From a virus, in IMG/VR virus record IMGVR_UViG_3300008954_000025, positions 1 to 64,000 of that record: a stretch of 64,000 nt of DNA; one strand, written 5' to 3'. The notes beneath the pieces are model-generated. The model did no database searches and was not told where the DNA came from. It saw nothing but the letters and a program-made list of their open reading frames with translations. A program made the position numbers and the translations under genes. Positions 40,844 through 49,252 of the stretch are shown one piece after another (the first letter of the stretch is position 1; every line of letters begins with the position of its first letter).

Positions 40844-43594
40844 ATGACGGCGACCACGATCTTCTTCGACGGACGACTGACCGCTATCCCCGGCGTGGAG
40901 ACGCGCGTGGATGCCTCTGCGCTCGAGCAGGTGGGCCTGGGCGCGAGCGGCGTGGTGGGACTTATCGGTACCGGCGTCGGTGGCCGGCCCGTGAGCTCGG
41001 GCATGACTGTCGACCAGATCATCCAGCTGACCAGCCCCCGAGCTGCGCGGGACACCTTCCGCTCCGGCGACCTGCGTGAGGCGTGCTCCGTCGCGTTCGA
41101 GCCGAGCACCGACGCGGCCATTCCTGGTGGCGCCCAGACGATCATCGCCATGAAGGTCAACCAGGCGACGCAGGCCACCGCGGTCCTGTCCAACACCATC
41201 GGCGACGCGCTGACTCTGACCTCCGAGGATTGGGGTGAGTTCACCAACCAGATCAAGGTCTCGGTGGGCAACGCAGGTGCCGGCGCATTCGGGCGCTTGC
41301 TCACCGTGGTGCTGGAGGCGACCACCGAGTCGGGCGACGGTGTTGGGCAGGTCGACGACACGATCACTAACCAAGAGACGGCGCTGTTCCAGCTCGACTA
41401 CGAGCCGAGCACGCTGCTCGACGCCGGCTGGGAGACGATGACGGCCGACGTCCTGCCCACTGGGACTGTCCGCTGCTACGGCACGCGGACCGACCCCGGG
41501 CTCGACGGCGACGTGGACAGTGGCGATACCATGCCGGGCGGCGCTGACACGCTCGAGGTCCTCGCCGCAGTCACCAGCGCGAACATGGTCTCCAAGGTCG
41601 TTACGGTCTACGGCCTCAACAACGCTGGTACGCCGGCGCCCGTTAGTGAGCAGTTTACGCTGCACGCTGTCGATGCTGCCGCGAATCCCATCGCCGGCAC
41701 CGTGACCTTCTCCAAGGTGCTCGGTGTCATCGTCGACCAGACGTCCGGCAGCGGCGTCGCGACGGACCAGATCATCAACGTCCGTGAAGCGTCTGGCAAC
41801 ACGGTCATCTACTCGGTCGCCGTCGCCGCGCTGCGTGAAGGTCTCGTGCAGCCCTCGGCCATGTTCGTTGGCGGGACGACGATCGTCGGCGCGCTCGACG
41901 CAGCGCCTGGCGGCACGCGCGACGTCGCTGTCTGGGGTCTGGCGGCCAACGGCGCCGCGGCCTCCGACACGCTGCAGTTCACGATCGCGAATGGGGCCGT
42001 CGCCGTGCGCGGCTCGACGAACTTCTCACAGATCGACGTCATCGCCCTCGGCGACATGGACGCAGGCCGGACACTGACGATCAGCGCCGTCGCGGCGCAG
42101 ACCAACGGCTCCATCGATACGCTGACGAAGGTGCAGGACTACTTCAACGCGCGACAGGTCGACAACGTCGCCGCCGGCGCGCAGGAGTTCGGCTTCACGT
42201 TCACGATGCGGACGGCGCAGACGGGCCTCGACCCGGCCTTGCTCGACTGGACGAACACGCCGACGAACATCTTCAACCAAGGTTCGCCTGCGACCGCGCA
42301 CGCCGGCTTCTCGGCTGTGCTCAACGCGATGGTTGACTACTACACCACCAGCTCGGACCTGGTGACGCCTACTCGCACGGCGTTCACTGCGAAGCTGTAC
42401 ACGTTGTCGATCACGACGGAGGGCATCGGCGACTGGGACGTGACGATCGACGGCGTCACCGTGACGTACACGGCCGACGGTGCCGACACGGTCACGACCA
42501 TCGCAGCGGGGCTCGTCCTGCTCATCAACAACCACCCGACCCTGTCGCAGTACGTGCTCGCGGCCTCGACGGCGGGCGTCCTCACGGTCTCGGGCTCGAC
42601 ACCGCGGGCGACGACTGGGTTCATCACGACCATCGCCGGGGCTGCTGGTGGAGGCACCTGGGCGCTCGTGCTGACGACGGCGCAGGCGGGTAGCGGGCAG
42701 CCGCCAGACAACGTCACCAACCAGTTCCTCTCCGGTGGCGGTGAGGGTGTCGCGGCCGGCGGTGATTGGCAGGAGGCGCTCGACCAGCTCCGCAAGGTGG
42801 ACTGCAACACCATCGTGGTGCTCAGCGGCGACCCGGCCGTGCACAGCGCGCTCGAGGCGCACTGCGCGTATATGGGCGGCGCCGGCAAGTCGGAGCGCGA
42901 CGGTATCGTCGGGCTGTCCGCGGTCGACTCGGACAACGCGCCGACCGGCGTGCTGCCTGCCAAGGCGAGCATCAAGTCGCAGGTCCTGAGCATCAACTCG
43001 CGGCACATCCGAGCCTGCGCGCAGACGATCGATCGGCCGAACACCGCCGGCGTCTCGACGACGTTCATGCCGTGGTTCCAGGCCGCCGGCGCTGCGGGCA
43101 TGCAAGCCGGCAGTCCCGTCGGCACCAGCCTCACGCGCAAGACCATGAAGGTCGCGGCCATCGCGCAGGACAGCTCGTGGGATCCGGTCGAGGACGCGCA
43201 CGAGATGATCCTCGCCGGCCTGTGGTTCATGGAGGCGCACCGCACGGGCCGCCGCTGCGTCCGGAACATCACGACGTACCTGCAGTCGGTCAACCTGGCC
43301 TTCGTCGAGGCGTCGGTGAACGAGGCGGTGAACTTCACCGTGTTCAACTTCCGGAACGCGATGGAGACGGTGGTCGGCGAGCCAGGCTTTGCGGGCACGC
43401 TGGCTGCGGGCAAGAGCGCGGCGCAGACCAGCCTCAACCTGCAGCTGCGGGAGGGGGCCGTCATCCAGTGGCGGGCGCTGTCGCTCACGCTGGCCGCCGA
43501 CGTGATGGACGTCTCGGTGGAGGTCGCGCCCATCATCCCGGTCAACTTCGTCAGGGCAACGGTCCACCTGGTCACGTTGTCCCAGGCGGCGTAA
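40844..43594 (+). CDS. Contractile tail sheath protein, unusually large
   Basis: The 916-residue protein has the sheath C-terminal domain near 790-885: TGRRCVRNITTYLQSVNLAF, VNEAVNFTVFNFRNAMETVV and EPGFAGTLA. The N-terminal 60 residues (FDGRLTAIPGVETRVDASAL) match the sheath start. In between are additional domains. Two related modules lie near 252-300 and 358-403 (VVTVYGLNNAG..., DVAVWGLAANG...). A third near 515-630 has the form DVTIDGVTVTYTADGADTV. These probably decorate the sheath outside. Sheaths polymerise around the tube and contract. Confidence 0.82.
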   Translation: MTATTIFFDGRLTAIPGVETRVDASALEQVGLGASGVVGLIGTGVGGRPVSSGMTVDQIIQLTSPRAARDTFRSGDLREACSVAFEPSTDAAIPGGAQTIIAMKVNQATQATAVLSNTIGDALTLTSEDWGEFTNQIKVSVGNAGAGAFGRLLTVVLEATTESGDGVGQVDDTITNQETALFQLDYEPSTLLDAGWETMTADVLPTGTVRCYGTRTDPGLDGDVDSGDTMPGGADTLEVLAAVTSANMVSKVVTVYGLNNAGTPAPVSEQFTLHAVDAAANPIAGTVTFSKVLGVIVDQTSGSGVATDQIINVREASGNTVIYSVAVAALREGLVQPSAMFVGGTTIVGALDAAPGGTRDVAVWGLAANGAAASDTLQFTIANGAVAVRGSTNFSQIDVIALGDMDAGRTLTISAVAAQTNGSIDTLTKVQDYFNARQVDNVAAGAQEFGFTFTMRTAQTGLDPALLDWTNTPTNIFNQGSPATAHAGFSAVLNAMVDYYTTSSDLVTPTRTAFTAKLYTLSITTEGIGDWDVTIDGVTVTYTADGADTVTTIAAGLVLLINNHPTLSQYVLAASTAGVLTVSGSTPRATTGFITTIAGAAGGGTWALVLTTAQAGSGQPPDNVTNQFLSGGGEGVAAGGDWQEALDQLRKVDCNTIVVLSGDPAVHSALEAHCAYMGGAGKSERDGIVGLSAVDSDNAPTGVLPAKASIKSQVLSINSRHIRACAQTIDRPNTAGVSTTFMPWFQAAGAAGMQAGSPVGTSLTRKTMKVAAIAQDSSWDPVEDAHEMILAGLWFMEAHRTGRRCVRNITTYLQSVNLAFVEASVNEAVNFTVFNFRNAMETVVGEPGFAGTLAAGKSAAQTSLNLQLREGAVIQWRALSLTLAADVMDVSVEVAPIIPVNFVRATVHLVTLSQAA

Positions 43595-43604
43595 GGAGTA
43601 GTTC

Positions 43605-44084
43605 ATGGCGGCACCGGCTTCACAACGCGCAGGCATCACCAAGGGCTTGGTCGCCACGGGCGCGCGCGTCCACCTGGCGATCAAGCAGAGGCCGGTGGGG
43701 TACGCGACGATCGCGTCGTACTCCGAGACGATCGGCTACGACCCCGTGGCCGTGCTCGACCAGATGGAAATCGCCGAGCACGTGCCCGTCAGCTACGACG
43801 TCACGTTCACCGCAGCGCGGCTGTACATCGTCAAGAAGTCGCTCAAGGAGATCGGCTTCATGCCGCAGTGGCCCTCGGGCCAGGGCAGCGATCAGCTCCT
43901 GCTGAACATCCTCGCCCTCGGCGAGATGACGGCCGACATCATCGACCAGCAAGTGAGCACGCTCGTGTCGCTCGAAGGCGTCCGGGTCACGTCGCACAAC
44001 CTGACCTTCGGCGCGCGCAGCATCGTGGGCGAGGACGTGGCGTTCGTGGCTATCCGCGCCATCGACGCGGTCGAGGCGCCGTAG
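43605..44084 (+). CDS. Tail tube protein
   Basis: The 159-residue protein follows the sheath with a TAAGGAG ribosome site. It is beta-rich (GARVHLAIKQRPVGYATIAS, EHVPVSYDVTFTAARLYIVK) with a short helix, like tube proteins of contractile phages, which stack in hexameric rings. Its length fits the family (about 140-170 residues). Its place between sheath and tape-measure chaperones is the strongest evidence. Confidence 0.72.
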   Translation: MAAPASQRAGITKGLVATGARVHLAIKQRPVGYATIASYSETIGYDPVAVLDQMEIAEHVPVSYDVTFTAARLYIVKKSLKEIGFMPQWPSGQGSDQLLLNILALGEMTADIIDQQVSTLVSLEGVRVTSHNLTFGARSIVGEDVAFVAIRAIDAVEAP

Positions 44085-44119
44085 AAGCGCGGCACTTACT
44101 GTCCGTACAAGCCCAACTC

Positions 44120-44128
44120 TGGTAGAAC
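44120..44128 (+). promoter_or_regulatory. Extended -10 promoter before the chaperone gene
   Basis: TGG-TAGAAC ends 6 bases before ATG 44135, with no ribosome site between. The upstream 12-mer ACTGTCCGTACA (44098-44109) is identical to 118-129 before the first gene, but the spacing to the -10 differs. Confidence 0.4.
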
Positions 44129-44134
44129 GCGGAC

Positions 44135-44659
44135 ATGGTCCGCAAGCGAACATCCGCTACTAAACCGTCCACGACAGCCGAGACTGCCGCCGATCTCCGC
44201 GCGCAGGCTGCCGAGCTGGCCCGCGCGCCCCTGGTCGCTGCACCCGATCCGGAAGAGGAGAAGGACGCCGAGTCCGAGCTCGACGCGACCGAGGTCACCT
44301 TCGACTTCAAGCACGTCGACCGGCGCGGGAACACGCACGAGGGTGTGTTCACCAACCGCATCCTGACTGTCGGCGAGCAGCAGGCGGCTGCCGCGACCTC
44401 TGCGCGGCTGAGCGGTGGGGTGCCGCGCGAGGCGCTGGATGCCGGCGCGGCCGTGCTCAACGACGCCATCGCGCACATGGCACTGTCGTTCACCGAGGCC
44501 AAGACTGGCGACTTCCGTGGTCCGAGCTGGGCGCAAGACCTTCGGGCGCTCTTTGAGCAGGAGATCATCATCGAGCTGTGGAAGAAGGTGGTGGCGCACG
44601 AGCGCCGGTTCTTTCGACTGGACGAGGTTGCAGAATCTGGCCAAGAACCCGCCGAATGA
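44135..44659 (+). CDS. Tail assembly chaperone, gpG-like part
   Basis: The 174-residue acidic protein sits between tube and tape measure, where phages encode the chaperone that coats the tape-measure protein. It has an Ala/Glu-rich start, a beta part (VTFDFKHVDRRGNTHEGVFT), then helices (GVPREALDAGAAVLNDAIAH, LRALFEQEIIIELWKKVVAH). The end (ESGQEPAE) overlaps a second open frame that continues to the tape-measure gene, the classic frameshift pair layout. Confidence 0.7.
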   Translation: MVRKRTSATKPSTTAETAADLRAQAAELARAPLVAAPDPEEEKDAESELDATEVTFDFKHVDRRGNTHEGVFTNRILTVGEQQAAAATSARLSGGVPREALDAGAAVLNDAIAHMALSFTEAKTGDFRGPSWAQDLRALFEQEIIIELWKKVVAHERRFFRLDEVAESGQEPAE

Positions 44660-44963
44660 CGACCTCGGCGCACTTCAGCGCTGGTGGTCCGACAAGTACA
44701 AGTTGCCCCCGAACGACCCCCGGTTCATGGACCGGCCGTTCGCAATGCACGTGCGGGACTTCCTTGAGGACATGACGCAGGTTCTGTCTCGCATAGAGCA
44801 GCAGCTGCGTCTTGGCGGGGCCGGAGAGGATCAGTCCGACCTGGAGAAGACAAAAGAGACCATTCAGCGCATTCTGGGCGTCAACACCGACTCGGCGGCC
44901 GCCTGGCAGGAGGAGGTCGAGAAGGCACTCGAAGAGGGTAGAATGCCGGACTGGGAGACGTGA
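44628..44963 (+). CDS. gpT-like extension, reached by frameshift or own TTG start
   Basis: This frame is +1 relative to the gpG-like gene. The plausible protein runs from about LQNLAKNPPNDDLGALQRWW through YKLPPNDPRFMDRPFAMHVR to a coiled coil (EEVEKALEEGRMPDWET). It overlaps the upstream frame and ends 8 bases before the tape-measure ATG. It could begin at TTG 44628, but no ribosome site precedes it. A +1 slip at TTT-C, 44612-44615, before the rare-looking codon CGA, is an alternative. Confidence 0.55.
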   Translation: MQNLAKNPPNDDLGALQRWWSDKYKLPPNDPRFMDRPFAMHVRDFLEDMTQVLSRIEQQLRLGGAGEDQSDLEKTKETIQRILGVNTDSAAAWQEEVEKALEEGRMPDWET

Positions 44964-44971
44964 GGCAGTAG

Positions 44972-47488
44972 ATGGCAGTCAAAAAAGTCGACGTCGAGCT
45001 CAACTACAAGACCAAGCTCGACCGCCAGTCCCTCGCGGAGCTTCAGCGCAACACGCGCTCCGTCACGAGCGCGATCGACCTGAACCAGCTGCGTCAGGTC
45101 GCCACGCTCCTCACAAACATAAAAGGGTCCGTCCTCGACATCAACAAGATCGCGGGCACGGCCACGCAAGCGATCAGCGGGCCGGTTCGGGCGTCGGTCT
45201 TCTCGCGCGGCGGGCGGCAGCAGACCAACTACTACATCCCGGGACGCCAAGGCGCCGCGTCGATTGGCGCCGCGATGCACCATCAGGCGGCCTATCTCGA
45301 CCAGCTCGCGGGCGGCAAGGCGACACCGCAGGCCATCGGCGAGGCGGCAGGCGTCCTCGAAGGACTCATCGGCCATCAGCGGCGCCAGGTCGCCGACGCA
45401 CAAGCACGTCAGCAGGCGCGGCACAGCCGCCTGCAGATGATCCCGCACCCAACGCTGTACGGCTCCGGAGGCATGACCATGTCGCCCGGTGCGATGGCTG
45501 GCGGCTCGGCGGCGACCCGCGCCGGCTTCGTTGGCCCGGGCTGGGGCTGGACGCGCGGGCTCGGCGGTTGGGGGGCAGGCCCAACGCGGCCTGCGGCGGC
45601 GGCCGCGGGTCCCCAGCTGCTGCTCGGTGCGGGCGCGGCTCCACTACAGCAGCTTGGTGGTGGGCGCGTCCCGCTACAGCTCGGCGCAGGTGCCGCGCGC
45701 GTCGGCTACCCGCCGCCGCCTGGTCCGCCGGCGGCGCCGCAGCTGCTGTTGCCTGCTGGGGGGTCAGGTCCGCTGCTGCTGGGGCCCGGCGGTGGTGGCC
45801 CAGCGTATTTGGGCGCAGGGCCGCGCGTTGGCTATCCAGGGGGAAGCCGCCCTCCACTGCAACTGCCCGCCTGGAGCTCGCACATATCGCCGCAGGGGAT
45901 GGGGCCGCAGACGCCGTACCACCTCGAGGTCGGCGCTACGCCGTGGCAAGGTCCCCTGACGCGCGAAGCGTCACGGGCGGCCACTGTCCAGTCGATGGGC
46001 ATCGGGTCCCAAGGCGGGAACCTGTACACCGCGTATCAGTACGCAGTCCGGCAGGGCGCGAGCCCGGCTGCGGCGGGTGCGGCGATGCGCAGCGGCGACG
46101 AGAGCGTCCTCCTCGCGCTCGCCGGCGGCGCCGGCGCGGGTGGCGGCCGCGGGGCCGGTCTTCGGCTGGCCGGCAAGGCCGCGCTGGTCGGCCACGCGTT
46201 CCGGCGGGCACCGCAAATGGTGGTCGGCGCTACGTGGGGCATGGGCTTCGGCGAGTCCGCCTTCGGCGTGCCTGGTGCCTTCCTCGGCGGCGCGCTCGGA
46301 CTCGCCATGGGTCCGCAGTTCCGCGCAGTCGGCCAGCGCATGATCAAGGCCGCGGCTGGGACCAACCAGTACCGCCTCGCGGCGCAGTCGCTTTACAGCG
46401 TGGCTGGTGAGCCCGGCGCGGCGTACGGCAGCAAGATTGGCGGCGGCCTCCGCAGCGCGGGTGTGGCGCTCGGTTTCGACCCGACGCAGACGGCGCAGAT
46501 CGCAGCGCGTACAGCGCGCAGCGCTGGCGGGTGGGCCGGTCCTGGGATGGACCAGAACGTCATGCTCGGCCTCTTCGGTGCGCGGATGGGCCTGTCCGCA
46601 GGCGCCGTCGGCAACCTCGGCTTCGCGGGGCGCCGCGGCGGGCTGGGCGGGCGCGGCGGTCGTATGTTCGCTGAGCACGCGTGGATGGGCGGTTTGGCGT
46701 CTGGCCTCGAGGGCAGCGAGCTGGTCGACCTGCTGGAGACGGCGGGAGCTGATGCCGGCGTGTTCCGGTCGACAGGTATCGGGACCAGCCTCGGCGGCTT
46801 CGCCGGCGCGACTGGGGCGAGTCGCAGCTTGGGCGTCGACACATTCCAGGGCTCGCGCATCGGGCACGGGATCCGCCAGTCCGGGCGCGCGCGGTCCCTC
46901 CGCGGGCCGCAGGGCTTCCTGGACATTCTGATGCTGCAACAGTTCGGCGGCCTCGGGCGCCTGGGCAGCGGCGTGTCGTTCAGCCGGCTCCGCGACGCGC
47001 GCAAGCGCATGGAGTCCGGCGCAGGCTTCACGGCGGGCAACATCGGCAGCTTCATCGACCGCCTGATCCAGATGGGCGGCGGCGGAGCTGGGGGCGAGTA
47101 CCTCGCGCAGCAGTCGCTGTTGGAGCTCGGCGTCCCCGTCGGTACAGGTCTCATGGAGGAGATCGGTCAGTACCGCTCGACGGGTCAGATGCCACAGGGC
47201 GTGGTCGACGCGTTCCGGAAGGGCGGAGGCAAGGCCGGCAAGTTCGCTGCGGGCGGCGGCCTGGCCGGGCAGCTCGAAGGCACGACCGACTCGCAACTCG
47301 GGCAGCTCGCCGCGGCGGCGGACCGCGTGCATGAGGCCGCGATGCAGCTCGAGGGTGGGCTCGTCGCCATGCAGAAGGCGCAGGCGCGTATTACCGAGAG
47401 CCTCGTGCACTACAATGGTGCCGTGGAACGCGCGGCCGCGGGACTGACGCGTGTCGGCGACATCGTCGAAGGGATCGGGCGTCCGTAG
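44972..47488 (+). CDS. Tape-measure-like protein
   Basis: The 838-residue protein follows the chaperone genes. The N-terminus is basic and helical (VELNYKTKLDRQSLAELQRN). Residues about 205-305 are Gly/Pro/Leu low-complexity repeats. Next is a long Gly/Ala-rich hydrophobic region with GMGFGESAFGVPGAFLGGAL, typical of tape-measure segments that may enter the membrane. The C-terminus is helical (DRVHEAAMQLEGGLVAMQKA). The usual rule of about 0.15 nm per residue would give a tail near 120 nm. This is an inference, not a measurement. Confidence 0.7.
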   Translation: MAVKKVDVELNYKTKLDRQSLAELQRNTRSVTSAIDLNQLRQVATLLTNIKGSVLDINKIAGTATQAISGPVRASVFSRGGRQQTNYYIPGRQGAASIGAAMHHQAAYLDQLAGGKATPQAIGEAAGVLEGLIGHQRRQVADAQARQQARHSRLQMIPHPTLYGSGGMTMSPGAMAGGSAATRAGFVGPGWGWTRGLGGWGAGPTRPAAAAAGPQLLLGAGAAPLQQLGGGRVPLQLGAGAARVGYPPPPGPPAAPQLLLPAGGSGPLLLGPGGGGPAYLGAGPRVGYPGGSRPPLQLPAWSSHISPQGMGPQTPYHLEVGATPWQGPLTREASRAATVQSMGIGSQGGNLYTAYQYAVRQGASPAAAGAAMRSGDESVLLALAGGAGAGGGRGAGLRLAGKAALVGHAFRRAPQMVVGATWGMGFGESAFGVPGAFLGGALGLAMGPQFRAVGQRMIKAAAGTNQYRLAAQSLYSVAGEPGAAYGSKIGGGLRSAGVALGFDPTQTAQIAARTARSAGGWAGPGMDQNVMLGLFGARMGLSAGAVGNLGFAGRRGGLGGRGGRMFAEHAWMGGLASGLEGSELVDLLETAGADAGVFRSTGIGTSLGGFAGATGASRSLGVDTFQGSRIGHGIRQSGRARSLRGPQGFLDILMLQQFGGLGRLGSGVSFSRLRDARKRMESGAGFTAGNIGSFIDRLIQMGGGGAGGEYLAQQSLLELGVPVGTGLMEEIGQYRSTGQMPQGVVDAFRKGGGKAGKFAAGGGLAGQLEGTTDSQLGQLAAAADRVHEAAMQLEGGLVAMQKAQARITESLVHYNGAVERAAAGLTRVGDIVEGIGRP
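45600..45870 (+). repeat. Degenerate Gly/Leu/Pro repeats in the tape-measure gene
   Basis: Imperfect units with LLLGAGAAP, LQLGAGAARVGYP and LGAGPRVGYP recur in residues about 210-295. The DNA shows repeated CTGCTGCTC-like and GGCGCAGG stretches. The part is probably disordered and likely to vary in length between related phages. Confidence 0.55.
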
Positions 47489-49252
47489 ATGCCAAAGCCG
47501 AGTCACAGCGCTGCAGGCAACCGCTCCGGCACGTTCCGCGGGTCGGAGACCAGCGGCGCGAAGGTGTCCGTTTACGGACACGCCGACGAGCCGGGAATGC
47601 CGCAGGCGCGGAAGCGCGCGATCCACTTCGACTCGCGGGCGCACGGCGTCAGCGACGATCGGTTCCGGCTGATCGCGGCCGAGACGCGCAAGAACATCGA
47701 CGGCAGCCCCGGCACGTTTACGTTCGCGGTGAAGTCGCGAGACCCGAACGTGGACCTGCGTGACATCATCGTCGACGACGACTGGGTCGACATCTCGTTC
47801 ACGCGGCACGACCGGAGCTTCCACGCCATGCGTGGTCTGGTCGATGTCGTGGCGCCGGCCACCTCGGCGTCGGGTACTGGCGCCACCGAAACGACCTACG
47901 TCGTGACCGGACGTGACTTCACCAAGATCTTCGAGCTGACGCCCGTGTGGTTCGACCGCATCACCGACGGCGACTACGCCGGCGCGGCGCTCACGCGGAT
48001 CATGGAGGAGACCGAGGGCGTCTTCGGGAACGTCAAGGAGGTCGTGTCGAACCTGCTGTTCGGCTTCCTCCACGAGCTGGACGAGCTGGGCCGCGCGACT
48101 TGGGTGCTCCCGCCTTCGCTGCCGTCCGGCCAAGGCACCGTCGAGGTCATCCAGTACGGCAAGCCGCGTTTGAAGAAGAGCCCGCCAGGCCCGAAGCCGT
48201 CGCCGTTCTCGCTGCAGGCGCCGCCGTCGCCGTCGATCACGCGCCCGCTCGTATCGATCCGAGGCGGCCGGAACTTCTTAGACGAGATCCAGTACTTCAC
48301 GGACCACTGGATGAACGACCCGCTGCGGTCGAGCTCGCTCAATCCGGTCTACTTCGATCCGCAGAACACGTACCTGTGGCCGATAGCGCAGCACTACTCG
48401 GACCCGGCCCTGTGCGAGCTGTGGTGCGACCTCGTATCGCGCGACTCACCAGACACAGTCGCGTACACGCACAACGATCAGGGCAGCACGCCCGACACGA
48501 CGGCGATGGCTGTGATCCTACGCGACAGGCCGTTCCTCACCGCTACGCGCCGCGAAGCCGCCGCGAACGTGAACGAGCCGGATCCCGACAAGCCGGAAGC
48601 GCTGTCGTCCGGGCCCTGGCTCAACCGCATCCCGCTGTACACGGTCGACCGCGGGGACTGCGTCGCCGTCCAGACCGCGCGCAGCGGCGCCGAGCGCCGG
48701 AACATGTTCATGGCCGCGCCCGCGATCTACCAGGAGAGCTTGAAGGCGTGGCCCGAGCTGCAGACGCCGCTCATCAGCGTGAAGGACGTGAGCCGCCACG
48801 GCGTGCGGCGCATGGACGTCATCACGAACTATGCGACGTCCTCGACGGACGTCGACCTCGACGGCTCGCCGCTCGGCCTCGCGCTCAACTACAGGGAGCG
48901 GATCCGCGACTTCCACTGCATGAACTACCTGTTCTACAGCGGGACCATACCGCTGGCGATCGGACGCCCGGACATTCGCGTCGGCGGCCGACTCCGGATC
49001 CGCGGTGACGACCCGGCGCGCGACGAGACGTACTACGTCGAAGAGGTCCGCAACGCCTGGCAGGCTCCGGAGAGCCTCACCCGCGCCGGCGGGCTGGCCA
49101 CGACGCTGGGCGTGACCCGAGGTTGGCGGGGCACCGATCAATCGCTGGTGCGGGCGTTCAACGTGATCCGTGACGAGTACAACGACGCTGCGATCCAGGA
49201 GGAGCTGCAGAAGCAGGCCGCCGCGATCAAAGCGCGCGAGGAGGACAAGTAG
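47489..49252 (+). CDS. Baseplate hub protein, gp27/XkdQ-like
   Basis: The 587-residue protein starts right after the tape-measure stop. The N-terminal barrel has FTFAVKSRDPNVDLRDIIVD and WVDISFTRHDRSFHAMRGLV, then YVVTGRDFTKIFELTPVWFD. This pattern is typical of gpD/gp27 hub proteins that cap the tube. Pro-rich loops (KKSPPGPKPSPFSLQAPPSP) and a late domain with RGDDPARDETYYVEEVRNAW follow. The hub joins tube to spike. The stop overlaps the next GTG. Confidence 0.68.
   Translation: MPKPSHSAAGNRSGTFRGSETSGAKVSVYGHADEPGMPQARKRAIHFDSRAHGVSDDRFRLIAAETRKNIDGSPGTFTFAVKSRDPNVDLRDIIVDDDWVDISFTRHDRSFHAMRGLVDVVAPATSASGTGATETTYVVTGRDFTKIFELTPVWFDRITDGDYAGAALTRIMEETEGVFGNVKEVVSNLLFGFLHELDELGRATWVLPPSLPSGQGTVEVIQYGKPRLKKSPPGPKPSPFSLQAPPSPSITRPLVSIRGGRNFLDEIQYFTDHWMNDPLRSSSLNPVYFDPQNTYLWPIAQHYSDPALCELWCDLVSRDSPDTVAYTHNDQGSTPDTTAMAVILRDRPFLTATRREAAANVNEPDPDKPEALSSGPWLNRIPLYTVDRGDCVAVQTARSGAERRNMFMAAPAIYQESLKAWPELQTPLISVKDVSRHGVRRMDVITNYATSSTDVDLDGSPLGLALNYRERIRDFHCMNYLFYSGTIPLAIGRPDIRVGGRLRIRGDDPARDETYYVEEVRNAWQAPESLTRAGGLATTLGVTRGWRGTDQSLVRAFNVIRDEYNDAAIQEELQKQAAAIKAREEDK

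Noticed and set aside
42026-43684. 552-codon minus-strand frame under the sheath gene
   Set aside because: Composition is that of a shadow frame, with no ribosome site or operon link. The plus-strand frame contains clear sheath motifs.
45971-48133. 720-codon open frame on the minus strand
   Set aside because: It lies antisense to the tape-measure and hub genes, is Arg/His-rich in composition and has no recognisable domain. Long antisense frames are expected in GC-rich DNA with strong third-position bias.
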